Shown here piece after piece: positions 49,228 to 59,702 of a stretch of 64,000 nt of DNA. This DNA is from Lutispora sp003527145 (GTDB lineage Bacteria > Bacillota > Clostridia > Lutisporales > Lutisporaceae): positions 1 through 64,000 of the forward strand of contig JASBZB010000003.1 of assembly GCA_029983695.1 (NCBI GenBank), in the 5' to 3' direction. The notes beneath the pieces were generated by a model. It did not search any database, was not told where the DNA came from, and was given only the letters and a program-made list of their open reading frames with translations. The first letter of the stretch is position 1, and each line of letters begins with the position of its first letter. The position numbers were made by a program, and so were the translations under genes.

Positions 49228-50058
49228 ATGAGAATTAACAACAATCTGATGGCAATGAACACTCACAGACAATTAGGCATCAATAATACAGCAGGTGCAA
49301 AATCCATAGAAAAATTATCATCTGGCTTCAGAATCAACAGAGCCGGTGACGATGCAGCAGGTTTGGCAATATCCGAGAAAATGAGATCACAGATCAGAGG
49401 TCTAAATATGGCTTCAAGAAATGCCCAGGATGGTATTTCCTTGATTCAGACAGCAGAAGGCGCATTGACAGAGACCCATGTAATGCTTCAGAGAATGAGA
49501 GAACTTGTTGTTCAGGCTGCTAACGATACAAACACTGATGAAGAAAGAGTTAGAATCAATGAAGAATTGGCTCAATTAGAAGAAGAAATAACTGCTATTA
49601 CAGAAAAGACTGAATTCAATAAAAAGACATTGCTTGCCGGAAGCTTTGCTACTTCACAGATAAACCTTCAAGTTGGAGCAAACAGCGGACAATTTATTTC
49701 CTTTAATATAGGGAATATGGATGCATCTGCAATAGGAGTTAGCGGTATCGCTGCTGCAGTTTCAGGTGGAACTGCTACTACAATCACTGCCAAGATATCT
49801 GACGTTGATTCTGCAATAAAATTAGTTTCAGCTGAAAGATCCAAGCTAGGTGCTGTTCAGAACAGATTAGAGCATACTATCAAAAACGTGGATAATACTT
49901 CAGAAAACTTATCAGCTGCAGAAAGCAGAATAAGAGACGTAGACATGGCTAAGGAAATGATGGAATTCACTAAGCAGAACATATTGCAGCAGGCAGCAAC
50001 AGCTATGCTGGCTCAGGCAAACCAGGCTCCTCAGACAGTATTACAATTATTGAGATAG
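49228..50058 (+). CDS. hag: Major flagellin
   Basis: This 276-residue filament protein has intact D0/D1 ends ('MRINNNLMAMNTHRQLGINN', 'SSGFRINRAGDDAAGLAISEKMR', 'AESRIRDVDMAKEMMEFTKQNIL', 'MLAQANQAPQTVLQLLR') and a short central region (about 165-190), so it is near the minimal flagellin length. The central SGGTATTITAK region is Ser/Thr-rich and could be glycosylated by the downstream island. It is controlled by sigma-D and CsrA-FliW. A very strong palindromic terminator follows. Confidence 0.97.
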   Translation: MRINNNLMAMNTHRQLGINNTAGAKSIEKLSSGFRINRAGDDAAGLAISEKMRSQIRGLNMASRNAQDGISLIQTAEGALTETHVMLQRMRELVVQAANDTNTDEERVRINEELAQLEEEITAITEKTEFNKKTLLAGSFATSQINLQVGANSGQFISFNIGNMDASAIGVSGIAAAVSGGTATTITAKISDVDSAIKLVSAERSKLGAVQNRLEHTIKNVDNTSENLSAAESRIRDVDMAKEMMEFTKQNILQQAATAMLAQANQAPQTVLQLLR

Positions 50059-50062
50059 TCAT

Positions 50063-50114
50063 AATTAAAATAAAAACATTCGGAAGGATCCTTCCGAATG
50101 TTTTTATTTTAATT
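50063..50114. terminator. Perfect 52-bp palindromic bidirectional terminator
   Basis: The 26-base left arm (AATTAAAATAAAAACATTCG then GAAGGA) is exactly the reverse complement of the right arm. The GC core with flanking A/T runs makes it a terminator for either direction. It lies five bases after the hag stop. Confidence 0.93.
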
Positions 50115-50223
50115 CAAGTATATTGAGGTATATGTCTTAAGCGAATCAAGAAAAATGTCGATATTAATAATATGGTGGTATATAATGAAATATATAGAAT
50201 TGGAAGTATAAGGTGGGATATGC

Positions 50224-53200
50224 TTGAAAATAAGCCTTTGCATGATAGTAAAAAATGAAGAAAAAAATATATTAAATTGTTTAGATAGAGCCCTTGAGGT
50301 GGCGGATGAGGCAATAATTGTTGATACTGGCTCTACCGATAAAACAAAGGAGCTTTTAGGAGAAAAATATGCCCGGGATTCCAGGGTAAAGATAATAGAA
50401 TATATCTGGGAAGATGACTTCAGCAAAGCAAGGAATAAATTCCTAGAATATGCTGACGGAGATTGGATACTGGTATTAGATGCGGATGAAAGACTTTTTT
50501 GTGATAGGAAAAGGTTAGAGGGATTTTTAAATAGCCGGGAGGATAAGGCATATATAATCCCTATTTATAATATCATGGACAGGGATAACATTACTATATC
50601 TTCTACAATGACAAGGCTTTACAGAAATGATAACCCAAGTTATAAGGGGGCTATTCATGAACAGATTCTTATAGATGGGAAGATTCTTATTCCCGATATA
50701 GTGGACGGAGATATTTGTAAAATCTATCACTACGGTTATACAGGAGCTGTCTTTAAGGGAAAAGGGAAACAAGAAAGAAATATGGATATCATAAAGGCTC
50801 AGATAGAAGAAGAGCCGAATATACCTTTTCACTGGTACAACAAAGGCGTTATGGAAATGTGTCAGGAAAACTATGACACTGCAATCGATGATTTTATAAA
50901 ATCCCATACACTGACTAATAAAACAAGGATGGCTTTCCACGATGATTTGGTAATCAGGCTTATACAATGTATGGTTATTGAAAAGCAAAATAAAATGGCA
51001 ATTCAATTTATAAAGACCGTAGCTAATGACCCATATATAGGGAAAATACCTGATATATATTATTATTGTGGCATAGCTTATGCCAATATAAAGAAATATC
51101 CTTTAGCAATAAAGAATTTTAAAAAAGCTATAGAAACAGGAGAATATGAGAAAGGCACTTCAAAATACGGAGCAGGAAGCTTTTTGCCAAAACTTGAATG
51201 GGCTAAGGTATTGCTATTTCAGGAGATGAAAGAAGCAGCAATAGAAAAATATAAGGAAGCTGTTTTCGATAAGAATAATGTAAATAAACAGGGCTTGAAT
51301 GAATTAAAGCATTTATTAAAAGAGGGAAATAGAATAGAGGAACTAAACCAGCTAGAAAAAAAAATATCTGACCATAAAACAAATCAATTAGATAATACGG
51401 ATTTTGATAAATATAAAAGCGGAGTAAAAGAAAATATAAAAACCCTGGTTGAAAGCGGCATGTTAAAAGAAGCGAAAGAAGCTATTGAAGAGTATGAAAA
51501 GATAGTCAAGGATGATATAGATATCTATTCCATCAAAGGGGTCATAGCTACAATGGAAGGCGATATGGACGAAGCGGAAAAGGTGCTGAAAGAAGGACTT
51601 GATATAGATGGGACAAGCTTCGATTTATTATATAATCTTGCTTATTTACATCAATTGAATGGCCTCAATGAATTGGCAATATCATACTATAAGAAAGCGC
51701 TGCAAAATGCCAAAAAAGAGAGCGATGAAGATGAGATATATGAGATATATGAGATATTGCAAGAACTGGGGATTAAGGAGAGCAAGGAGGAGATATTAAA
51801 GTATGCGATACCTAAAACCAGCATTATCATATTGACTTATAATAATCTTCAATATAATAAGCTATGTATAGAAAGTATTAGAAAAAACACACCAAAAGGT
51901 GCATATGAAATTATAGTAGTTGATAATAATTCTAATGATGGAACCACAGAATGGCTTAAAGAGCAAAAAGATTTGAATCTAATTCTTAATGATGATAATA
52001 TGGGATTTCCCAAGGGCTGTAACCAAGGTATTAAAGCAGCAAAGAATAATAATGATATTTTGCTGCTTAACAATGATGTGGTAGTTACACCTAACTGGCT
52101 GGCTAATTTAAAAAAATGCTTATATAGCAGCGATGATATAGGAGCAGCAGGCTCTATTACAAATTCTTGCTCAAATTATCAAACAGTACCTGTAGGCTAT
52201 TCTAATCTAGATGAGATGATTAGCTTTGCAGAAAGTAATAATATCAGCAATGAGTCTCTATGGGAAGAACGATTGAGACTTGTTGGTTTTTGCATGTTGA
52301 TCAAAAATGAAGTAGTTAAAAAAGTAGGTTTATTAGATGAAATATTTACACCGGGGAATTTTGAAGATGACGATTATTCATTTAGATTAAGACAAGCAGG
52401 GTATAGGCTGATGCTATGTAAAGATAGCTTTATTCACCATTTTGGAAGCGCATCCTTTGGGAAAGCATCTAAGGAATACAGCGAATTACTAATAAATAAC
52501 AAAAGAAAATTCGCAGAGAAATGGGGGTTTGATCCTTATTATATTATAGAGATAAAAAAAGAAATAACAGAATTGATTATTAAAGAAAACAACAAACATG
52601 ATATCAGCGTATTACATATTGGATGTGCCGGTGGCGGGACACTGCTTGATATAAAAAATGCAATTCCATCTGCCGAGCTATATGGAATAGAGGCTATAGA
52701 AGAAGTAATAGTAAATACAAATCATTTTGCCCATATTGAAGCAGGTAAACTGGAGGAAATAAAAACTTTCAAGAAGAGTACTTTCGATTATATAATAATC
52801 ACTGAACTTCAAGACAATGAAACAAGCATTTTAGAAATTTTAAGATACACAAAAAAGTACTTGAATGATGAGGGGAAAGTGTATATTTGCCTTTATAAAG
52901 ATAAAGTAACGCTAAGCAATAAATTAATGGAGAAGTTATTAGATGAGATAGGGAACTATAAATTTGAATTAATTCAAGTCAATGGTCAGCAAATTTTTTG
53001 TATGAAAAAAGACTGTATAAAAGAACCTATAAAAAATATAAAACTAACTTTTTACAAAAAAGAAGATTTAGATAAAATTAATTATAGCTTAATAGATGGT
53101 AATGCTCACGACAACAAAACCATTGAAAAGCTTATCAGAAGATTAGATAACAATATAGATTTTGAGAACAATTTAGAAAAACTTAGAAATATGATTAGTG

Positions 53201-53496
53201 GCGGTAATATAGAAGCAGAAGATTTAAAATCGATTATTGTAAAGCATGGAATTGATAAAGCAAATCTGCTTAATATAGTTGGTATTGTATACTATCAATT
53301 TAATATTATTGACAAAAGCTTAATGTTTTTGGAAGAGGCATTTAAAATGAATAACAAAAATAGTGATACTATCTATAACATTGCTTATGTGCTTCATCAA
53401 ATCAAAGAGAATAAACTTGCTTTAGAATTTTTAACTAATATTGATGGTGATTTTGAACTACAGCAGCTTAAACAGCAAATAGAGGAGGCAATATGA
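50224..53496 (+). CDS. Multidomain glycosyltransferase (two GT2 domains, TPRs, methyltransferase-like domain)
   Basis: The 1090-residue protein has a first GT2 domain (residues about 1-230; 'KISLCMIVKNEEKNILNCL', 'DTGSTDKT', 'LVLDADERL' with the DxD metal site), TPR repeats (about 230-520, 'AIDDFIKSHTL', 'AIKNFKKAIETG'), a second GT2 domain (about 530-790; 'TSIIILTYNNLQYNKLCIESI', 'VVDNNSNDGTTEWL', 'LLLNNDVVV', 'FEDDDYSFRLRQAGY'), a methyltransferase-like segment ('VLHIGCAGGGTLLDIKNAIP', about 795-920) and terminal TPRs. The two GT sites may add different sugars. TTG start behind AAGGTGGG. Its end overlaps the next gene by four bases. Flagellin glycosylation is suggested by the neighbouring hag but not proven. 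Confidence 0.9.
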   Translation: MKISLCMIVKNEEKNILNCLDRALEVADEAIIVDTGSTDKTKELLGEKYARDSRVKIIEYIWEDDFSKARNKFLEYADGDWILVLDADERLFCDRKRLEGFLNSREDKAYIIPIYNIMDRDNITISSTMTRLYRNDNPSYKGAIHEQILIDGKILIPDIVDGDICKIYHYGYTGAVFKGKGKQERNMDIIKAQIEEEPNIPFHWYNKGVMEMCQENYDTAIDDFIKSHTLTNKTRMAFHDDLVIRLIQCMVIEKQNKMAIQFIKTVANDPYIGKIPDIYYYCGIAYANIKKYPLAIKNFKKAIETGEYEKGTSKYGAGSFLPKLEWAKVLLFQEMKEAAIEKYKEAVFDKNNVNKQGLNELKHLLKEGNRIEELNQLEKKISDHKTNQLDNTDFDKYKSGVKENIKTLVESGMLKEAKEAIEEYEKIVKDDIDIYSIKGVIATMEGDMDEAEKVLKEGLDIDGTSFDLLYNLAYLHQLNGLNELAISYYKKALQNAKKESDEDEIYEIYEILQELGIKESKEEILKYAIPKTSIIILTYNNLQYNKLCIESIRKNTPKGAYEIIVVDNNSNDGTTEWLKEQKDLNLILNDDNMGFPKGCNQGIKAAKNNNDILLLNNDVVVTPNWLANLKKCLYSSDDIGAAGSITNSCSNYQTVPVGYSNLDEMISFAESNNISNESLWEERLRLVGFCMLIKNEVVKKVGLLDEIFTPGNFEDDDYSFRLRQAGYRLMLCKDSFIHHFGSASFGKASKEYSELLINNKRKFAEKWGFDPYYIIEIKKEITELIIKENNKHDISVLHIGCAGGGTLLDIKNAIPSAELYGIEAIEEVIVNTNHFAHIEAGKLEEIKTFKKSTFDYIIITELQDNETSILEILRYTKKYLNDEGKVYICLYKDKVTLSNKLMEKLLDEIGNYKFELIQVNGQQIFCMKKDCIKEPIKNIKLTFYKKEDLDKINYSLIDGNAHDNKTIEKLIRRLDNNIDFENNLEKLRNMISGGNIEAEDLKSIIVKHGIDKANLLNIVGIVYYQFNIIDKSLMFLEEAFKMNNKNSDTIYNIAYVLHQIKENKLALEFLTNIDGDFELQQLKQQIEEAI

Positions 53497-56400
53497 TGAA
53501 GGAGAATAAGATTTGCTTTATAAGCTGTGTCAATGATCAACAGCTTTACAATGAAGCTCTTTATTACATTGATCAGCTAGAAGTGCCAAAAGGGTATGAA
53601 ATAGAATGTATTTCAATAGAAAATGCTAATTCTATGACAGCAGGATATAACAAGGCGATGGGAGCTTCAGATGCAAAGTATAAGGTATATATGCATCAAG
53701 ATGTTTATATACGAAATCGGTCCTTCATAAATATCATGCTAGATATCCTAACAAGCAATAGAAATATAGGAATAATAGGGCTAACAGGCACTAAGGTTAT
53801 TCCTGTCAATGGGACCTGTAATGAATGCAGTCAAAAATATGGGCAGGCTTATAGTACTCAGACCGGAGTAATAAAGTTATTAGCATATAATGAAGTTGTA
53901 AGCGAATATGAAAAAGTTCAGGCAGTAGACGGATTCATTATGGTAACGCAGTATGACATTCCTTGGAGAGAAGATATTTTTGATGGATGGTCTTTTTATG
54001 ATATATCGCAAAGTCTTGAGTTTATGAAAGCTGGTTATGAGGTAGTCATTCCAAAACAGGAAGAAACCTGGGTGATTCATGAGGCTAGTGGCTCTAATAC
54101 CGGAGTTGAGTTCGAAGGTTATTGCAATATATTTATGGAAGAATATCCTAAAGATATTATTGAAACTTTTATATATGATATAGAAAAAGAAAATAATATT
54201 CTGAACGAAGCTGCTATAGTATGGAGAAATTATTATGTTACTAAAACTAATGATAAAGAATATGTAAAGCCTATTGATGATTATATAATTAATAAATTTA
54301 ATCTTCATTCAGAAGAAACTAGCGATTTATTTGATTTTGATAAAATTTCAGCGTTGGAGATTGTAAACAATAATAAAAATGAATTTTTGAGGTATGTTAA
54401 TAATGCAAAAAACAGTTTACATAATAGAAATTATGAGGAAGCATCAAAATGGTGTTTTGAAGGAGCAAGATATGCTTCAGAAAACCATCCGGGTTTTTAT
54501 ACATCACCAGAGCTGGAAAAAATATTGATAGAATGCGCAGGACATGTGCCACAAAGCAATTATAAGCTAGATATACCCCCAATTAATAGCAAGAGAAGAA
54601 AGGTCCTGCATGTCTTGAGTGAGGGGTATTCTACTGGCGGGCACACCAGATTAGTTAAGAATTGGATAGAAAAAGATTCTGATTCTATTCATTCTATCAT
54701 AACTACCTGGCAAATTGATACAACTCCGATGTGGTTAACAAATGCAGCTAAAGAAAGTGGGGGATGGGCTTATTCATTACAGCAGCTTGCTAATTTTATA
54801 GACAGATCTTCCGTTTTAAGGGAAATAGCCTATGAATGGGCAGATATCGTTGTTCTTCATGTACATATGTTTGACCCTATTCCTATTATGGCGTTTGGCG
54901 TAGAAGGAGGACCACCGGTTTTATTTATGAATCATGGTGATCATGTTTTTTGGATAGGGACAAGCATAATTGACAACTTAGTAAACTTTAGAGAATCCGG
55001 AAGAGAATTATCAAAAATAAGAAGAAATATATGTAGAACTTCACTTCTACCTTTACCTCTTGAGTCGCCAGACATAAAACTTGAGTATAAAAATAGGATT
55101 AGGAATAAATTGGCTATTAAACAAAATGCCGTAGTTTTATTAACTATAGCGTCAGCTTATAAGTTTAAAACATTCGGCCAAATTCATTATATAGATATAT
55201 TAAAAAGAGTTCTTGATAGACACAATGATGCTGTGGCTATTGTCATTGGGCCCGATAATATGGAATTATGGGGGAAAGCGAATAAAGAAACAAAAGGTAG
55301 AATTCTTCCTATAGGTATACAGCAAGATATAGAAAAATATTATGCCATAGCAGATATATATATAGACTCTTATATGTTTGGTTCCGTAACTTCGGCATTA
55401 GATGGCGGATTAAATGAATTGCCCGTTGCAGCATTACAGAACTATAACAATAGAACGCTTTCCTTTAATGACATATCATATAATATTGATGATATGGATT
55501 TTAATAATATGGAGGGTTTTGTTAATTATATAAGCAAGTTAATATCAAATAAAAACTACAGAGAAAAAAAAGGAAAAGAGTTATCCATACAAATTGAGAA
55601 GGATCACATTTACAAATGGTGTGACTATTTAAATGAAATATATAAAGGAGTAGAGAATAAAGTTCATAATATATATTTGAATCATAATGTTGAAAATTTA
55701 TTAAGTAATGAAGATTTATCTCTTGCTTTATTTCAAAGAAAAGAAATTTGTAATGGAAATAAAGAACAGTTAATTTTTCCGGAAAGTGTTTCTCAATTGA
55801 TAGTAGAGACCACATACGAAGATATAGAGATTGAAATACAACCACTACTCCATAAAGAAGCACTTGAAAGAGTGAGAAAGAAAGAAATTATTAAGGTAGC
55901 CTTTTTTGCAATTCATTCGTCAGTTTGGAAATATGATAAAATATATCAACTTATGGAGGAGGATCCAAGGTTTGATCCTGTTGTGGTAATATGCCCAGCA
56001 GTTAATTACGGTAAAGGAAATATGCTTGAAGAAATGGAAAAGTCATATAAACTCTTCAAAAATAAAGGATATAATGTGATTAAAACATATAGTGAAGAGG
56101 ATGATACTTATCTAGATGTGAAGCATGAAATTGCTCCAGATATTATTTTTTATACTAATCCTTATGAAGGATTAATAATGGATAAGTATTATATTACAAA
56201 TTTTAAAGATACACTAACTTGTTATACACAATATGGCTTTTATATAGGGAAAATACATGAAGTTATGTATAATCTTTTTTTTCATAATATTCTATGGAGG
56301 GCTTTTTATCAGACAAATATGCATAAAAAAATGGCAATAGAAACAGCAAAAAATAAGGGACGCAATGTAATTGTCATGGGATATCCGGGAGTCGATGATC

Positions 56401-57053
56401 TTGTATATGGGGCTAGAACATGTCATGATATTTGGAAAAACCCTGATGAAAACTTAAAACGAATCATATGGGCGCCGCATCATACAATTGATGATAGAGA
56501 AAATCTCAATCTTAATTTTTCAAATTTCATGAGGTATTATCAAACTATGATTGATATAGCGCAGAAATATAGCACTAAGATTCAGATTGCATTTAAACCT
56601 CATCCGCTTCTAAAGGTTAAACTATATAATCATAGTGATTGGGGCAAGGAACGCACGGACAACTATTACAAGCAATGGGAGCATTTAAATAATACTCAGA
56701 TTGAGCTTGATCAGTATATTGATTTATTTAATTCATCTGACGCAATGATTTTAGATAGCGCTTCTTTTGTTGCTGAATATTTGTATTGTGGCAAACCTTC
56801 TTTGTATACGTTTGCAGACGATAACGTAAAAAATAGATTTAATGATTTTGGAAAACTTGCACTTGAGCAACATTACCATGCATATAATGAAACGCAAATA
56901 GTTGAATTTATTGAATTAGTATGTAATGGAGAGGATCCTAAAAAAGAAAGCAGACGAGAATTTTATAATAATTTTCTGATTCCCCCGAACAATAAATCGG
57001 CATCAGAGAATATTTATATTGAAATATGTAAAGAAATTTGGAATAGTCATTAG
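53493..57053 (+). CDS. Three-part glycosyltransferase / polyol-phosphate-transferase-like protein
   Basis: This 1186-residue protein has an N-terminal GT2-like domain (about 1-245, 'NKICFISCVNDQQLYNEAL', 'MHQDVYIRN'), a GT-B family domain (about 365-715, 'KVLHVLSEGYSTGGHTRLVKNWI', 'IDSYMFGSVTSALDGGLNELPV'), and a C-terminal domain (about 795-1180) with the pattern of CDP-glycerol glycerophosphotransferases ('IWAPHHTIDD', 'IAFKPHPLL', 'LFNSSDAMILDSASFVAEYLYCGKPSLY'). The ATG overlaps the previous stop. It probably builds a glycan or polyol-phosphate decoration on a surface polymer or flagellin. Confidence 0.85.
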   Translation: MMKENKICFISCVNDQQLYNEALYYIDQLEVPKGYEIECISIENANSMTAGYNKAMGASDAKYKVYMHQDVYIRNRSFINIMLDILTSNRNIGIIGLTGTKVIPVNGTCNECSQKYGQAYSTQTGVIKLLAYNEVVSEYEKVQAVDGFIMVTQYDIPWREDIFDGWSFYDISQSLEFMKAGYEVVIPKQEETWVIHEASGSNTGVEFEGYCNIFMEEYPKDIIETFIYDIEKENNILNEAAIVWRNYYVTKTNDKEYVKPIDDYIINKFNLHSEETSDLFDFDKISALEIVNNNKNEFLRYVNNAKNSLHNRNYEEASKWCFEGARYASENHPGFYTSPELEKILIECAGHVPQSNYKLDIPPINSKRRKVLHVLSEGYSTGGHTRLVKNWIEKDSDSIHSIITTWQIDTTPMWLTNAAKESGGWAYSLQQLANFIDRSSVLREIAYEWADIVVLHVHMFDPIPIMAFGVEGGPPVLFMNHGDHVFWIGTSIIDNLVNFRESGRELSKIRRNICRTSLLPLPLESPDIKLEYKNRIRNKLAIKQNAVVLLTIASAYKFKTFGQIHYIDILKRVLDRHNDAVAIVIGPDNMELWGKANKETKGRILPIGIQQDIEKYYAIADIYIDSYMFGSVTSALDGGLNELPVAALQNYNNRTLSFNDISYNIDDMDFNNMEGFVNYISKLISNKNYREKKGKELSIQIEKDHIYKWCDYLNEIYKGVENKVHNIYLNHNVENLLSNEDLSLALFQRKEICNGNKEQLIFPESVSQLIVETTYEDIEIEIQPLLHKEALERVRKKEIIKVAFFAIHSSVWKYDKIYQLMEEDPRFDPVVVICPAVNYGKGNMLEEMEKSYKLFKNKGYNVIKTYSEEDDTYLDVKHEIAPDIIFYTNPYEGLIMDKYYITNFKDTLTCYTQYGFYIGKIHEVMYNLFFHNILWRAFYQTNMHKKMAIETAKNKGRNVIVMGYPGVDDLVYGARTCHDIWKNPDENLKRIIWAPHHTIDDRENLNLNFSNFMRYYQTMIDIAQKYSTKIQIAFKPHPLLKVKLYNHSDWGKERTDNYYKQWEHLNNTQIELDQYIDLFNSSDAMILDSASFVAEYLYCGKPSLYTFADDNVKNRFNDFGKLALEQHYHAYNETQIVEFIELVCNGEDPKKESRREFYNNFLIPPNNKSASENIYIEICKEIWNSH

Positions 57054-57173
57054 CCAGTAAAACTACTGGAATTGTAAATAGATTTTAAAGATACTCAAAT
57101 AAATATTGTACATTAATTATAAAAAATAGGAGTGTAAACTTTACGCTACCTTTATTATACAAGGGGTGTATAT

Positions 57174-58958
57174 ATGAAAGCTATTATTTTAGCGGCTGAT
57201 GGAAAAACATTTAATATAAAAGGAGAAGATGTGCCAAAATGTTTCCTCCCAATAAATAGAAATTTAACTATACTAGAAAGACAGATACGCATACTTAATT
57301 TTTATGGATTCTCTGATTCTGAAATTATAATAGTAATTGGCTCTAAGGGATCATGGAGCAAAGATAATATTTCAGAAAAAGTACATAACTTAAATACTAA
57401 TATTTTAGTGAATGAAGAGAATTTAAAGCAAGGCAACAAATATAGCTTGTTAATAGCCCTTAATGCAATTGAGGATCAAGAAGTATTGATTATTGATGGT
57501 GACCTTGTGTTTGAAAGTATTATTATCGAAAAATTATTAAATAGTAGAAATGATAATATATTATTAACTCGTAATATGCTAAACCCCCAAGAAAGCGGGA
57601 GCAAAGTATTATGTCGAGATAATCGGGTAGTGGGGGTTGGAAAGGATATTGAAGGAGGTATGTTTCCTTGGGCAATATATTCCGGTATTGCCAAAATATC
57701 AAATAGGACTCTTGAAGATCTCAAATTAGCTTTATATAAAGAGACAAACTATGATATGGTTGATGGCATTAAGGATATTTTAAAAGATAATAATTTTATT
57801 GCTTTAGATTATTTGGATTTAGTTTACGGAAACGCAACCAAGGAACAGAATAATAAACTTGTTGGGGGTTCTTATGCAAACCTAAGATGTAAACTAATCG
57901 TGAAAAAAGAAGCAAGAAATGAGGGCAAGGAGAAGCTATCTAATGAGATAAAATGGTTATTAGATTTGCCTGCTGAGCTGAAAACATATTTCCCGGAAGT
58001 ATTGAATTATAAGATATCTAATGAAGTAACGTGGTTTGAAATGCCATATTATAGCGGTAAAAATTTAAGGGAACTAATTATGCTGGGAGAGTTTGACGCT
58101 AAAAATACTGTTAATTTTTTGGAAAGATTACTGGATTGGATGTTTAAGAAAATATACTCAAGAAGAATGGGTAAAGCACCTAAAAATTGGGTTTACATAA
58201 AGCACATAGCTCGAGTTAACCAAAGGCTGATAGAGGCATGTCAAAAGTCCTCAACTATAGCTAGAATGATAAAATCTGATTATATTGTTTTGAATGGGAC
58301 AAAGTATAGGAATATTCCGGAACTTTTCTTAAAAATAACAAAGAGACCTTCACTGATAGACGCTCTTACGCCAGAAGCTCTATCAATGGTTCATGGAGAT
58401 TTGCATTTTCAAAACATACTTATAGAGCCGGGTAATAATCAAGAATTTTTATTAGCAGATCCAAGAGGAGAAATAGAAGGGTCAGATATTTATTATGATA
58501 TGGGCAAATTATGGCACTCTTTTAATGGAAAGTACGATTTTTTGCATACAGATCAGTTTGTGGTTGATTTGAAATGGAGAGAAGATACAGATATCTTAGA
58601 GGCTAATTTAGAATTAACAAATAAGTCAGCAGTGTTGACGTATGATGAGATATCCAAAAGAATGGAAAAGCTTTTGACTAGATATGAGTATATCAAGAAT
58701 GATCCATATTGGCATATGAAAACTCTATTTGCCGAAGTAAGTCATTTTAGCAGTGTTATGCCTTTTCATATAAAAGGAAATGGAGATGATAGGAGAGCGA
58801 TTGCAATGTACTTAACTGCTGTAAAACTGATTAATCAATTTTATGACAATTTTCAAATAGAAAATTGGAAAGAAGAAATTACTTTTTATAATGTTAACTC
58901 TGTAGAAGACTATAATATGATGATGAATTCTATGGACATGGGAGGGGGGCTAGTTTAA
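57174..58958 (+). CDS. Nucleotidyltransferase-kinase fusion
   Basis: The 594-residue protein joins an N-terminal NTP-transferase (about 1-235) with a phosphotransferase (APH/choline-kinase) domain (about 240-590; 'LSMVHGDLHFQNILIEPGN' carries the catalytic Brenner-type Asp, and 'LADPRGEIEGSDIYYDMGK' the metal-binding Asp). The N-terminal motif 'ILAADGKTFNIKGEDVPKCF' keeps the PK but lacks the G-x-G-x-R loop of active pyrophosphorylases, so that half may be degenerate. A bifunctional kinase plus cytidylyltransferase (LicC/LicA-like) is the analogy. A GGGGTGT stretch precedes the ATG. Confidence 0.8.
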   Translation: MKAIILAADGKTFNIKGEDVPKCFLPINRNLTILERQIRILNFYGFSDSEIIIVIGSKGSWSKDNISEKVHNLNTNILVNEENLKQGNKYSLLIALNAIEDQEVLIIDGDLVFESIIIEKLLNSRNDNILLTRNMLNPQESGSKVLCRDNRVVGVGKDIEGGMFPWAIYSGIAKISNRTLEDLKLALYKETNYDMVDGIKDILKDNNFIALDYLDLVYGNATKEQNNKLVGGSYANLRCKLIVKKEARNEGKEKLSNEIKWLLDLPAELKTYFPEVLNYKISNEVTWFEMPYYSGKNLRELIMLGEFDAKNTVNFLERLLDWMFKKIYSRRMGKAPKNWVYIKHIARVNQRLIEACQKSSTIARMIKSDYIVLNGTKYRNIPELFLKITKRPSLIDALTPEALSMVHGDLHFQNILIEPGNNQEFLLADPRGEIEGSDIYYDMGKLWHSFNGKYDFLHTDQFVVDLKWREDTDILEANLELTNKSAVLTYDEISKRMEKLLTRYEYIKNDPYWHMKTLFAEVSHFSSVMPFHIKGNGDDRRAIAMYLTAVKLINQFYDNFQIENWKEEITFYNVNSVEDYNMMMNSMDMGGGLV

Positions 58959-58961
58959 TAT

Positions 58962-59702
58962 ATGAATGCATTCATCTTGGCTGCAGGGCAAGGTAGTAGA
59001 CTGAGAACAAGCATCCCTAAATGCTTACTGGAGGTTAATAATGAGCCTTTATTAGAAAGAAGTCTAAAATGCACAAAAGGTATTGATTCGATCATAAAAA
59101 GTGTTGTTATCATTGGAAATGGAGGAGTATGGACAAGAGATACTGAGGGACAAGCCTTAAAAATTGCCCATAAATACTCAGCGGAAATAATAGTTAATAA
59201 GAATTCAATGGAGACACATAGCACAGAGAGTTTGAAAATTGCTTTAGAAGAAATGAAACAATCAGATGATTTATTAATAATTGATGGAGATCTTGTCTAT
59301 GACGAGCACATAGCTAAAGGGTTAGCACAACAAGAAGGAAGCGTACTTTTAGTTGGCGAGCAGCACAGTAGATCCGGAAGTAAAGTTAAATATGAAAAAA
59401 ATAAATCTGGACAAATAATACTTCAAGAAATTTCTGAAAGCATTCAATCCGAATACGTATATTTAGGGATGATGAAATTAGGAAAAAACCATGTTCTTAT
59501 TATTAAGGATTTAATAGAGGAGTCAAAGTATAAAAAGGATATTCTGGCTGTAATTTTAAATGATATATGCAAAGTGATTGAGTTAAGATGTCTTTTTCTT
59601 ATAAACGATGTTGCTGAAAGAGTTCCGTACATTCAAGGAAACGTAATTAATATTAATACCAAGAATGATTTAGAAAATGCTGGGAGGATTTTTAATAAAT
59701 GA
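58962..59702 (+). CDS. Sugar-/polyol-phosphate nucleotidyltransferase
   Basis: This 246-residue NTP transferase has the intact loop LAAGQGSRLRTSIPKCLLEV, 'IDGDLVYDEHI' with the metal-binding Asp, and a GT-A-like fold. It is close in size and motif to LicC/GlmU-type enzymes making an NDP-activated phosphometabolite. It begins four bases after the fusion gene and overlaps the next gene by four bases (ATGA-type junction). It may be the catalytic partner of the degenerate domain before it. Confidence 0.87.
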   Translation: MNAFILAAGQGSRLRTSIPKCLLEVNNEPLLERSLKCTKGIDSIIKSVVIIGNGGVWTRDTEGQALKIAHKYSAEIIVNKNSMETHSTESLKIALEEMKQSDDLLIIDGDLVYDEHIAKGLAQQEGSVLLVGEQHSRSGSKVKYEKNKSGQIILQEISESIQSEYVYLGMMKLGKNHVLIIKDLIEESKYKKDILAVILNDICKVIELRCLFLINDVAERVPYIQGNVININTKNDLENAGRIFNK

